From: Stigmatella aurantiaca DW4/3-1
Lineage (GTDB): Bacteria > Myxococcota > Myxococcia > Myxococcales > Myxococcaceae
Length of the DNA: 64,000 nt
Assembly (NCBI RefSeq): GCF_000165485.1
Contig: NC_014623.1
Coordinates: forward strand, 1,445,501-1,509,500
Direction: 5' to 3'
Shown here: piece by piece, positions 1 through 8,532 of the stretch
Position numbering within the stretch: the stretch's first letter is position 1
How the letters are laid out: each line of letters begins with the position of its first letter
The notes under the pieces: model-generated
The model's database searches: none
The model's input: the letters and a program-made list of their open reading frames with translations, nothing else
Told to the model about the DNA's origin: nothing
Position numbers and translations under genes: made by a program

Positions 1-971
1 CGTGGACGCTGGTGGCCCTGGCCCTGGGGTGCTTCGGCGCGCTCTTCGTCCGCCACCTGTGGATGCCGGGCGCGGATGCGCACGCCGCGCACCACCACAT
101 GGATGCGGTGCGCATGCACCTGGAGGGCATGTGGGCGGCCTTCGGGCTGGCCGCGGCCGTCATCGTCTACTTCGTCCAGCGCGTCACCCGGGCGCTGGCC
201 GAGCGTGAGGCGGAGCTGGAGGCCTCCCGCGCGGTGACGGCTCGCAACGAGAAGCTGGCTGCCCTGGCCACGCTGGCCGCGGGGGCCGCGCACGAGCTGT
301 CCACGCCCCTGTCCACCATCGCCGTGGTGGCCCGGGAACTGGAGCGCCACGGGGAGCTGTCGCCCGCGAGCCGCGAGGATGCGCAGCTCATCCGCCAGCA
401 GGTGGCGCGCTGCCGGGACATCCTCGTCCAGATGGCCGCCGATGCCGGGGCCAGCCATGGTGAGGCCTTCGTCCCCCTGTCCCCCGCGCTGCTGCTGGAC
501 GGGGCCTTGGAGGGGCTGCGGGGCCGTGAGCGGGTGCAGGTGGACATGCAGGGCACGCCTCCGCAGGAGGTGATGTCCGTGCCCGCTCGGGCCCTCACGC
601 ACGCCATCCGGGGCGTGGTGAAGAACGCCCTCCAGGCCTCCCCCGAAGGCGCGCCGGTGCAGTTGGCGTTGAGCCGGAAGGAGGCGGGCTGGCGGCTGCT
701 CGTGAAGGACGAGGGCTCGGGGATGGCCGACGAAGTGCTTTCCCGGGCGGGCGAGCCGTTCTTCACCACGAAGCCGCAGGGCGAGGGCATGGGGCTGGGC
801 CTCTTCCTGGCCCGCGCCGTGCTGGATCAGCTCGGCGGGAGGTTGGAGGTCCGCTCGGTGCCGGGGAAGGGGACGCACGTGGAGCTGACGTGGCCGGCGC
901 GGAGCCTGCGACAATTTGACCCGTTGTCCCCCGGGCCCCGGGCAGCGAGCCTGCTCGAGCCGGGCATCTGA
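1..971 (+). CDS. RegB/PrrB-like redox sensor histidine kinase (5' partial)
   Basis: This is the C-terminal part of a membrane sensor kinase. The frame is already open at the window edge, so the start and most membrane helices lie upstream. One transmembrane segment remains near bases 135-180. Counting from the codon at 12, the dimerisation box GAAHELSTPLST carries the phospho-acceptor His at residue 94, and the ATPase domain shows an N box (KNALQAS), DEGSG and GMGLGLF. The H box is of the RegB/PrrB type. In that family a redox-active cysteine follows the H box in an RCRDIL context, and this protein has C134 in exactly that motif, so redox sensing is a fair inference. The quinone-binding loop would lie outside the window. 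The next gene, 13 bases downstream, is a RegA-like regulator and the obvious partner. Confidence 0.85.
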   Translation, partial: WTLVALALGCFGALFVRHLWMPGADAHAAHHHMDAVRMHLEGMWAAFGLAAAVIVYFVQRVTRALAEREAELEASRAVTARNEKLAALATLAAGAAHELSTPLSTIAVVARELERHGELSPASREDAQLIRQQVARCRDILVQMAADAGASHGEAFVPLSPALLLDGALEGLRGRERVQVDMQGTPPQEVMSVPARALTHAIRGVVKNALQASPEGAPVQLALSRKEAGWRLLVKDEGSGMADEVLSRAGEPFFTTKPQGEGMGLGLFLARAVLDQLGGRLEVRSVPGKGTHVELTWPARSLRQFDPLSPGPRAASLLEPGI

Positions 972-984
972 GCCTGGTCTCGCC

Positions 985-1542
985 ATGGCCCCTTTCCGGA
1001 ATCCCGACGCTCCTTCGCTGCTCCTGGTGGACGACGACACGGTCTTTCGTGAGCGCCTGGCCCGGGCCTTCCGGGAGCGGGGCTTCGAGGTGGCGACCGC
1101 GGGCTCCGTGGAGGAAGGGCTGGCGGTGGCTCAGCACGAGTCCCCGGAGCTGGCGGTGGTGGACCTGAGAATGCCGGGGCGGGGCGGGCTGGAGCTGGTG
1201 CGCGAGCTGCGCGCGCTGGATGCCTCCACGCGCATCATCGTCCTCACGGGCTACGGCAGCATCGCCACCGCCGTGGATGCGGTGCGGCTGGGGGCGCTCA
1301 ACTACATCCCGAAGCCCGCCGACGTGGATGACCTGTTGGCGGCACTGGCCCGGGGGCTGGGGGAGCCCAGTCCCATGGTGGCCGAGGCGTTTCAGGCGCC
1401 TTCCCTGGCCCGCGCCGAGTGGGAGCACATCCAGCGCGTGCTGGCCGACTGCGAGGGCAACATCTCCGAGGCGGCGCGGCGGCTGGGGCTTCACCGGCGC
1501 TCCCTCCAGCGCAAGCTCCAGAAGTACCCCCCCGCGCAATGA
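985..1542 (+). CDS. RegA/PrrA-like response regulator with Fis-type HTH
   Basis: 185 residues. An N-terminal receiver (about 1-120) has the acidic pair VDDD, the phospho-acceptor Asp in VVDLRMPG, a Thr in LTGYGS and the conserved Lys in PKPAD. A short linker leads to a Fis-type helix-turn-helix at the C-terminus (NISEAARRLGLHRRSLQRKL). There is no AAA+ domain, which is the RegA/PrrA/ActR layout rather than the NtrC layout. The ATG at 985 was chosen because it places the receiver at the N-terminus; a longer in-frame extension from 916 would overlap the kinase gene. It follows the RegB-like kinase directly and is presumably phosphorylated by it to control redox- or oxygen-dependent genes. Targets cannot be read from the sequence. 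Confidence 0.87.
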   Translation: MAPFRNPDAPSLLLVDDDTVFRERLARAFRERGFEVATAGSVEEGLAVAQHESPELAVVDLRMPGRGGLELVRELRALDASTRIIVLTGYGSIATAVDAVRLGALNYIPKPADVDDLLAALARGLGEPSPMVAEAFQAPSLARAEWEHIQRVLADCEGNISEAARRLGLHRRSLQRKLQKYPPAQ

Positions 1543-1659
1543 GCGCCCGGGCGCCCCTGGGCGCCTGGTGGCCATCCGGTCAGGCGGGGGGCCTCCGGAA
1601 AGGAGATCGTCCGTGTTCCGGACCTGGGCGTGGAGGGCTGTTATCCTCTCCGCTCCCGA

Positions 1660-3624
1660 ATGGCGCTCTCCCTCGTCCGCTCGTACAACGTCGATACCCT
1701 GCTCGGTCCAGGAGGTGCCCTCCAGGCGGCGCTGCCTGCCTATGAGCACCGTCCCGAGCAGCTCCAGATGGCGCGCGCCGTGGAGCGCGCCTTCTCCGAG
1801 CGCAGCTACCTGCTGGCCGAGGCGGGCACGGGCACGGGCAAGACGCTCGCCTACCTGGTGCCCGCGTTGCTCTCTGGGCGGCGCGTGGTGGTGTCCACGG
1901 CGACGAAGACCCTGCAAGAGCAGATCTTCTTCAAGGATTTGCCGCTCCTGAAGGAGCGGATGGGGCTGGAGTTCGAGGCCGCGTACCTCAAGGGCCGGGG
2001 CAACTACCTCTGCCTGCACCGGTACAACAGCTTCTCGAAGGACCCGACGTTTGGCTCCCGCGAGGAGGCCCGTCAGTGGCCCCACATCCAGTCGTGGGCC
2101 TCGCGCACCGAAACGGGAGACCGGGCCGAGCTCGAGCTGCCCGAGAACTTCAGCGCCTGGCCCCGGCTGTCCTCCACCGCGGAGACGTGCCTGGGCTCGC
2201 AGTGCCCCCTGTATGAGCAGTGCCATGTGACGCGCATGCGCCGGGAGGCGGAGCGGGCGGACCTGCTCGTGGTGAACCACCACCTCTTCGTCGCGGACCT
2301 CTCCCTGCGCGGCGCGGGGCGCCGGGGCGAGGGCGTGCTGCCGCTCTACGAGGCCGTCATCCTCGACGAGGCCCATGCGCTGGAGGACGCGGCGAGCGGG
2401 TACTTCGGCTGCGGTGTTTCCAACCACCGGCTGGAGGAGCTGGCGCGGGACGCGGTGGCGGCGCTGCCGGAGACGGACTCGCGCTTCACCACGCTGCGCG
2501 CCCTGGCGGCCCGGGTGAGGACGCACGCGGAGGTGCTCTTCACGCAGGCGCCCCGGGTGCTGGGGCTCGCGGGGAGCGAGGGCGGGGTGGCGCTGAAGCA
2601 GGACCGCATGGCGATGCTGGCGGGGCCCATGGAGCACGTGCGCCAGGGGCTGGCGGCGCTGACCGCCTTCTCCGCGAGCGCGCGCGAGCCAGAGCTGGCA
2701 GCGCTGACGCGCCGGGGGGCCGAGCTGGTCGAGGAGTTGAGCTTCCTGGAGAAGGTGGAGTCTCCGGACCACGTGTACTGGGCGGAGGCGCGCGGGCGGG
2801 GCGTCTTCCTGCGCGCCAGCCCCATCGACGTGGCCCGGGAACTGCGCGTGCGGCTCTACGATGCGGTGGACACGGTGGTGTTCACCTCGGCGACGCTGGC
2901 GGCCGGAGGGCGGTTCGACTTCTTCGCCCGGCGGATGGGGCTGTACGACGACGAAGGGACGCCGGTGGCCGAGGTGCGCACGCTCGCGGTGCCCAGCCCC
3001 TTCGACTTCGAATCGCAGTCCGCGCTCTACCTGCCCACGCACCTGCCGGACCCGGCGGCGCCCGGCTTCATCGAGGCCGCGGCGGAGGAGATTGTTCAGC
3101 TGTGCGAGGTGTCCGGAGGCCGAGCCTTCGTGCTCTTCACCTCGCTGCGCAACATGGAGCGCGCGTACGAGCTGACCAAGGCGCGGCTGCCGTACCAGGT
3201 GCTCCGGCAGGGAGATCGGCCCAAGCAGCAGCTCCTGGAGGCTTTCCGCGAGCAGCCCAGCGTGCTCTTCGCCGCGCACAGCTTCTGGGAGGGCGTGGAC
3301 GTGCCGGGGGAGGCGCTGAGCTTGCTCATCATCGACCGGCTGCCCTTCGCCTCTCCCGGGGACCCGCTGGTGGCGGCGCGCATCCGCCAGATTGAATCGC
3401 GGGGCGAAGGGGCCTTCGAGCAGTACCAGCTTCCCCAGGCGACGCTGGCGCTCCGCCAGGGCTTCGGGCGGCTCATCCGCACGCAGAGCGACCGGGGCGC
3501 GGTGGCGCTGCTGGATCGCCGCATCGTGACGAAGCCGTATGGCCGGGCGTTCCTGGAGAGCCTGCCCTCGGCACACCGGGTGCGGGACCTGGAGGGGCTG
3601 CGAGACTGGTTCTCCGAAGGGTAG
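1660..3624 (+). CDS. DinG/YoaA-family ATP-dependent DNA helicase
   Basis: 654 residues of a superfamily 2, XPD-like helicase. The Walker A motif (AGTGTGKT) is near residue 46, and a DEAH box appears as ILDEAHAL. Between them four cysteines (YLCLHRY, then TCLGSQCPLYEQC) match the Fe-S cluster domain of DinG and XPD enzymes. Late motifs include FWEGVDVPG and RQGFGRLIRT, typical of motifs V and VI. Family members unwind DNA 5' to 3' and act on forks, R-loops or damaged DNA. No exonuclease domain is fused at the N-terminus, unlike the Gram-positive DinG form. The ATG at 1660 is preferred over a GTG at 1630 because homology starts soon after it. The gene lies 117 bases after the response regulator and is probably expressed separately. 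Confidence 0.88.
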   Translation: MALSLVRSYNVDTLLGPGGALQAALPAYEHRPEQLQMARAVERAFSERSYLLAEAGTGTGKTLAYLVPALLSGRRVVVSTATKTLQEQIFFKDLPLLKERMGLEFEAAYLKGRGNYLCLHRYNSFSKDPTFGSREEARQWPHIQSWASRTETGDRAELELPENFSAWPRLSSTAETCLGSQCPLYEQCHVTRMRREAERADLLVVNHHLFVADLSLRGAGRRGEGVLPLYEAVILDEAHALEDAASGYFGCGVSNHRLEELARDAVAALPETDSRFTTLRALAARVRTHAEVLFTQAPRVLGLAGSEGGVALKQDRMAMLAGPMEHVRQGLAALTAFSASAREPELAALTRRGAELVEELSFLEKVESPDHVYWAEARGRGVFLRASPIDVARELRVRLYDAVDTVVFTSATLAAGGRFDFFARRMGLYDDEGTPVAEVRTLAVPSPFDFESQSALYLPTHLPDPAAPGFIEAAAEEIVQLCEVSGGRAFVLFTSLRNMERAYELTKARLPYQVLRQGDRPKQQLLEAFREQPSVLFAAHSFWEGVDVPGEALSLLIIDRLPFASPGDPLVAARIRQIESRGEGAFEQYQLPQATLALRQGFGRLIRTQSDRGAVALLDRRIVTKPYGRAFLESLPSAHRVRDLEGLRDWFSEG

Positions 3625-3634
3625 AGTCGGGGGC

Positions 3635-5617
3635 ATGCTCTCCCCCCTCGCCTTGACGGTGTGGTTGGCCACCGCGCCATCCCCGGACTTTCTCGAAGTG
3701 AGGCAGGTGGGCTCGGACCATCAGGTGCTGGCCACGGGCGGACTGCTGTACCGCTGGACGGGACGCGGGGCGCTGAGTCTGGAGGCGGAGCTGGGCGCGC
3801 CCATGGCGGCCCTGCACACGTGCGAGGGACGGCGCAGCGTGGCCGTGGGCCCCCGTGGGCGCATGCGCATGTCGCTGCCGGGGGGCCTGGGGTGGCGGCC
3901 TGTTCCGCTGGAGGGCGCCAAGGACCTGTGGGCCGTGGACTCGGCGAGCTGCGCCCAGGTGCTGGCGGTGGGGGAGGAGGGGGCCTTGTGGGAGGGCTCA
4001 CTGGAGGAGGCCGAGCCTCGGTTCCGTCGGCTGCCTTCGCCCACCCGGTTGCCGCTCTACGGCGTCGCGGTGGCGCAGGCCCGGGCGGTGGTGGTGGGGG
4101 CGGGCGGCACGGTGCTGGCCCGGCGCGGCGCGGCGGCCCCCTTCGAGGTGGTGGCCTCAGGCACCGAAGCGCCCTTGCTGGCGGTGACGTGGGTGGACGG
4201 GGAGCGCTTCGTGGTGGCGGGCGCGGGGGGGCTGTGGCTGGGAGAGGGAGCTTCGCTGCGGCAGGTGCTGGCGGATGAGCAGGACGTCTTCACGCGGGTG
4301 GTGTTCTCGGACCGGACCACGGGCGTGGCACTGGGGCAGGACCGCCTGTTCACCACCACGGATGGTGGGCAGACGTGGCGGCCGATGGCCATCGCGGGAG
4401 CGCTGAGCGTGGTGCCGCTGTCTGGCCCCCGATTTCTCGTGGTTGGGCGCGAGGGGCTGTGGCGCTACATCGAGGTGACGCCCCCCGAGCCCTCGGGTGC
4501 CCCCGTGCACGCACCGGCGCGTACGGCGCCAGTGGAGACCGCGAAGCCTGCTGCTCCCCCGAAACCCGCTGCCCCGACTCCGTCCGAGGTGAAAGACGTG
4601 CCGGCTCCCGCTGTCCGGAAGGACATGCCGCCGCCCGTGGAGGAGCGCTGCCGGCTGAAGCTCGAGAAGCAGCACATGCGAGAGGGGTTCGTGGATCTCA
4701 AGACGGCCGTGGGAGGCACCTTCGTGGCGAGTGGGGACGGCACGGTGCGCCGTGTGGAGGGCAATGAGCTGAAGATCGCGCACCGCACGGGTGAGCCGAT
4801 GCTCGGCGTGGCGGTCTCTCAGGAAGGGGTGCTCGTCACCGTCACGGGGTGGGGGGCGCTGGCAAGCTCGGAGAACGGGGGCCGCTCCTTCCGCACCGTC
4901 CGCGCCCCGAGCGACACGGCCTTCTTCGCCGGGGCCTATGCGGGCGATGCGCTGCTCGTCTTCGATGCGCGGGGGCAGGGCTGGCGGAGCGGCGAGGGCG
5001 GGACCTTCCAGCCCGTGAGCCTGCCGCGTCAGGTGACGTACTACGGCCTTTCCTTCGTGGACGCGCTGAGGGGCTACGCCTCGGGAGAGTGTGGCACGTT
5101 GCTGGAGACAGCGGACGGGGGCCGCTCCTGGAAGGTGCTGGGCACGCCGATGAAAAAGGACATCTCCGGCGTGTTGGCCTTCGGAGACACCGTCTATCTC
5201 AGCGGCAGCGAAGGGGTGTTTCGCAGCGGCGACCGGGGCCGCACGTTCAAGCAGGTCCTGGACGAGAAGCAGGGCTGTATCCGGTTGGCGCGCCGGGGGC
5301 CCGAGGTGGCCGTGGCCTGCCACCGGGGCCTGCACTACGCACCGGAGGGAGAGACCTTCTCCCTGGTCCCCGTGCCCCATCAGTCTGCCCTGCTGGCGGC
5401 GGCGTTTCTTCCCTCGGGCGAACTGGGCGCGGTGGGGGCCCGCGAGCTCTTCATCCGTGCCCAGCCCACGGGCGGCGCCATCGTCAATCGCTCCCCCGCC
5501 GTGGAGCGCTGGTTGAAGCTCTCCGAGCAGTGGCAGTTGGAGCTGCGCCGCGAGGCCCCCAAATCTCCGCCCAAGGTGGTCACCGTGCAGGCTCCCGCCA
5601 AGGTGCCAGGGAACTGA
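3635..5617 (+). CDS. Exported Ycf48/BNR-type beta-propeller protein
   Basis: 660 residues. A short hydrophobic N-terminus looks like a signal peptide. The rest is two beta-propeller-like halves joined by a Pro/Ala-rich linker around residues 285-330. Asp-box-like repeats are visible as TTDGGQTW, SENGGRSF, TADGGRSW and SGDRGRTF, the pattern of BNR repeats and Ycf48-like photosystem assembly factors. In non-photosynthetic bacteria such proteins are generally uncharacterised scaffolds of the cell envelope. The ATG at 3635 is chosen because upstream codons in this frame overlap the helicase and would remove the signal peptide. The gene sits 10 bases after dinG and one base before the next gene, so the three may be co-transcribed. 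No catalytic residues are evident. Confidence 0.72.
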   Translation: MLSPLALTVWLATAPSPDFLEVRQVGSDHQVLATGGLLYRWTGRGALSLEAELGAPMAALHTCEGRRSVAVGPRGRMRMSLPGGLGWRPVPLEGAKDLWAVDSASCAQVLAVGEEGALWEGSLEEAEPRFRRLPSPTRLPLYGVAVAQARAVVVGAGGTVLARRGAAAPFEVVASGTEAPLLAVTWVDGERFVVAGAGGLWLGEGASLRQVLADEQDVFTRVVFSDRTTGVALGQDRLFTTTDGGQTWRPMAIAGALSVVPLSGPRFLVVGREGLWRYIEVTPPEPSGAPVHAPARTAPVETAKPAAPPKPAAPTPSEVKDVPAPAVRKDMPPPVEERCRLKLEKQHMREGFVDLKTAVGGTFVASGDGTVRRVEGNELKIAHRTGEPMLGVAVSQEGVLVTVTGWGALASSENGGRSFRTVRAPSDTAFFAGAYAGDALLVFDARGQGWRSGEGGTFQPVSLPRQVTYYGLSFVDALRGYASGECGTLLETADGGRSWKVLGTPMKKDISGVLAFGDTVYLSGSEGVFRSGDRGRTFKQVLDEKQGCIRLARRGPEVAVACHRGLHYAPEGETFSLVPVPHQSALLAAAFLPSGELGAVGARELFIRAQPTGGAIVNRSPAVERWLKLSEQWQLELRREAPKSPPKVVTVQAPAKVPGN

Positions 5618-5618
5618 G

Positions 5619-6239
5619 ATGGACAGCGCCCTGCTCATTCCCATCGTGGTCGCCATTGCGCTGGTCGTCATCGCGCTCGGGCCCCTGCGGCAGGTCCGTC
5701 AGCGGGAGGAGCACTGGGGCCCTCTGGCCGAGGCCTTGGGGTTGCAACTCCAGGGAGGCGTGTTGCAGGGAGAGCTCCAGGGCCTTTCCGTCCGGATGGG
5801 CCTGGAGATGCACAAGGTGGGAGGCGAGGGCCTTATTCAGTTCTGCGTGGTGCGAGCGAAGGCGCCAGGCCCGCTTCCCCGGGGGTTCGTCGCCGCGCCG
5901 CGCCGCTGGACGTCGGGGCTCGGACGGCTGCTCGCCGACAACCTCTTCGCGTCGGGAGATCCCGCGCTCGATGAGATGTACCTCTTCCAGTGCGATGAGA
6001 AGGACGAGGGACAGGCGTTCGTCGAGGATGCCCAGGTGCAGCAGTCCCTGCGTGGCGTGCTTGGCGCCGGTCAGGTGGCCTTCGTGGAGAAGGGCTGGGT
6101 GGGCATCGCGTCCATGGGCCTCATCACGGATGCCGAGGAGGCCCGGCGCAAGTTCGAGGCCGTGGTGCGCTCGGCGCAAGGCCTCGCGGAAGCCCGGGAG
6201 AGACGCTCCCTTGCCTCGCCTCGCGCCACGGAGGAGTGA
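5619..6239 (+). CDS. Hypothetical single-pass membrane protein
   Basis: 206 residues. Residues 4-22 form a strong transmembrane helix (rich in Ile, Val, Ala and Leu), followed by a soluble domain with no motif I recognise. The start ATG is one base after the stop of the beta-propeller gene, so the two are almost certainly translated from one message and may work together at the inner membrane. The C-terminus is charged. It converges on the minus-strand gene ending at 6246 with only 6 bases between, so there is no room for a dedicated terminator. No function is proposed. Confidence 0.7.
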   Translation: MDSALLIPIVVAIALVVIALGPLRQVRQREEHWGPLAEALGLQLQGGVLQGELQGLSVRMGLEMHKVGGEGLIQFCVVRAKAPGPLPRGFVAAPRRWTSGLGRLLADNLFASGDPALDEMYLFQCDEKDEGQAFVEDAQVQQSLRGVLGAGQVAFVEKGWVGIASMGLITDAEEARRKFEAVVRSAQGLAEARERRSLASPRATEE

Positions 6240-6245
6240 GCCCCC

Positions 6246-8471
6246 TCAGGCCAGCTCCTTCTTTCCCAGGAGGGAGTCCGCCAGTCCCGCCACGGTGCTG
6301 AAGGCGGCCTGGTGGAGGCCCAGCCCCCAGAGCAGGGCGGTGGCGTGGGCGGTCCAGCCGCCCCACGTCGCGTCGGTCTGCCAGAGGGCGAGGACCCCCA
6401 GGATGCCCGCGAGCAGGGCCAGGAAGGCAGAAATCCCCACATCGCTCATCCTGCGCCAGGAAGTGACGGAGCCGAGGGGAGCGCGTGTGCGATCCTTCGC
6501 TGCTCCCAGCGGGGTGGGCCGGCCTGCCAGGGGGAGTTCCAGCGCCGCGGGGCTCGCCTCCGCGAGGGCGAGCCGCTCCGTGACTTGTCCCCGGATCTTC
6601 ACCCCCAAGGTGGCTTGCCGCAGTTCCGTGAGGGCCGCGTCGTACTGGGTGACGGCCTCGGAGAGTTGCCCCAGCCGGATCTTCTCCAGGACGGCTTGGA
6701 GCAGGGGCTCCAGCTTGCCGATGCGCTCCTTGCGTTCGGTCCTCTGGGAGGGGCTCAGCTCGGTGCTGCGATCCACGTCCTTCTTGAGTTCGTCGAGTGC
6801 GTTGGAGAGCGCCCGGGTGATGCCCGTGAGGAACAGCCGGTGGGCGCGCGGGTAGGCCTCGAAGGCCGCGTCCAGGTTCACCTTTTGTCCCCGCGCCGCT
6901 TCGAGCCCCGCCAGCACCCGTCCCCGGAGTTCTTCCCAGTCGTTGGTGCTGAACCCGAGCGGCGGGTTGCCACGAACCTGCGAGGCCAGCTCCTCCGCGA
7001 GCAACTCCACATAGGACTCGCGCGCCCGGTCATAGGCGGTGAAGGCCTCCGCGGCCTGGTTCTCCGCCAGGAGCGCCTGGGCTTTCTCCAGCTCGGGGGC
7101 CACCTCCGCGCCCAGCCTCCTGCCGAGCCTGGAGGCGGGAAGGTCCCGGCGGACTTTCACCTCGGTGTCCAGGGCCTCGAGCGCCTGCCGGAGGGCGCCG
7201 CGCGCGGCTTGGGTCATCTCCTCGGGCATCTTCTCCAGCGTCTTCAGCGCGGCGTCGATCACGGCGGGCGCGGGGGCTGTTCCCGTGAGGAGGTTTTCCA
7301 CCTGCGTGAGTGACTCCTGGAAGGGCGCTCGCAGCGAGGCGGGCCGGAGTGCCTGAACCTGACGGCGGATGGCCAGCCACAGGGGGAAGAGGCTCCGCTT
7401 GCCTTGGAGCGCATCCAGCCCGGCCTGGGCCTCCTGGGCTTTGAGCGCGCCCGCGCCCGAGCGCATGACGAGGAGGTCCGCCTCCCCCAGCATCCCGGCG
7501 AGCACCCGGTGCCCCGGGGTGTCTTGGGGCTCCAAAGCCTGGGCTTCCAGACCGAGCTCCTGGCGGAGCAGCAGGGCCGCGCGCTGGGTCTCCAGCCGGG
7601 GACGAACGCTCTGGACGAGCCAGCGGAACAACAAGGACACGGCAATGCCCGCGCAGATCCACCCGAAGGCCACCCACCAGCCCTCCTTGAGGAACACGTG
7701 AAACACCTGGTCCACGGGCTGCAAGGTGGACGAGGCGAGACGCAGCGTCCCTTTGTACTCGCCCGCGCCGTCCAGCCCCTCCACGGTGAGCGTGGTGGGA
7801 AGGGACGCGCCTCCTGCCAGTTTCAGCGGAGGGGCCGCGAGGGGGACGAAGGGCGCCTGGAACTCGAGCTGTCCACGGGTGACACGGCTCAGCTCCAGCA
7901 CTGTGGGGGTGACGACAAGCGCCTCTCCGGAGGTCTCCTGGACCGAGAGCCGCACCTGGACGCTGCTGCTGCCAAAGGCTTCCGCGGTCCCCTGCACCGG
8001 CTTGAGCTCCAGGACCTTCACGGGAAGGGGCGCTGGCCCGCGCGTGATGACGAGGCGGGTGCGCGAGGGCTCTCCGGTCGAGAGAAGGAGGATGTCTCCC
8101 GTATAGGTGCCATCCGCGGGCAGGCGGCCCTTCAGGGTCAGGGCGATGTTGCCGAACGGGGTGACGACCACCGGCGGCTCCGGGGGTTTGCCCTCGACCT
8201 CCCAGGTGATGTCCCAGAGCCGGCCCGCCTCATCCCTCAGCGGGGTGACGACGATCTTCACCGACACCGGCATGGAAAAGGTCGACTGGATGTGCAGCTC
8301 GCGCTGGAACTCCGCACCGGTCACGGCCAGCTTCACGCCTTCGAAAGGAGCAGCGCCTTGCAACTCCAGAGCGGGGGCAAGGCCCGGATCGCCTGGGGGG
8401 GCCGCGGTGGCCAGAGGCCCCAGGGTGAGTGTGAGCAGCAAGAGGGCCTGGGACAGTCGGTACAGCCACAT
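6246..8471 (-). CDS. Large exported membrane protein, unknown function
   Basis: 741 residues. There is a clear signal peptide (hydrophobic residues 7-20, cleavage near TAAPP). The N-terminal 250 residues look like beta-rich extracytoplasmic domains. A central transmembrane helix (about 266-285) is followed by a long helical, charged domain of about 370 residues with coiled-coil character. Two hydrophobic segments lie in the last 70 residues. The layout suggests a periplasmic sensor or scaffold domain joined to a cytoplasmic helical domain and a membrane-embedded tail. The ATG at 8471 has a good ribosome site (GGAGG about 8 bases upstream); an in-frame start at 8525 has none. The gene lies 61 bases downstream of the TonB-dependent receptor gene on the same strand and may be co-transcribed with it. 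Confidence 0.65.
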   Translation of the reverse strand: MWLYRLSQALLLLTLTLGPLATAAPPGDPGLAPALELQGAAPFEGVKLAVTGAEFQRELHIQSTFSMPVSVKIVVTPLRDEAGRLWDITWEVEGKPPEPPVVVTPFGNIALTLKGRLPADGTYTGDILLLSTGEPSRTRLVITRGPAPLPVKVLELKPVQGTAEAFGSSSVQVRLSVQETSGEALVVTPTVLELSRVTRGQLEFQAPFVPLAAPPLKLAGGASLPTTLTVEGLDGAGEYKGTLRLASSTLQPVDQVFHVFLKEGWWVAFGWICAGIAVSLLFRWLVQSVRPRLETQRAALLLRQELGLEAQALEPQDTPGHRVLAGMLGEADLLVMRSGAGALKAQEAQAGLDALQGKRSLFPLWLAIRRQVQALRPASLRAPFQESLTQVENLLTGTAPAPAVIDAALKTLEKMPEEMTQAARGALRQALEALDTEVKVRRDLPASRLGRRLGAEVAPELEKAQALLAENQAAEAFTAYDRARESYVELLAEELASQVRGNPPLGFSTNDWEELRGRVLAGLEAARGQKVNLDAAFEAYPRAHRLFLTGITRALSNALDELKKDVDRSTELSPSQRTERKERIGKLEPLLQAVLEKIRLGQLSEAVTQYDAALTELRQATLGVKIRGQVTERLALAEASPAALELPLAGRPTPLGAAKDRTRAPLGSVTSWRRMSDVGISAFLALLAGILGVLALWQTDATWGGWTAHATALLWGLGLHQAAFSTVAGLADSLLGKKELA

Positions 8472-8532
8472 CGGTTCTTCCTCCAGCGGACCTTCCCTTA
8501 TAACGCCGCCTGGCGCTGAGCGCACCGGGGGC

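Noticed and set aside
763-3672. A 969-codon open frame on the minus strand across the dinG gene
   Set aside because: It is a GC-rich antisense shadow; the plus strand encodes a complete helicase and the minus product has no domain.
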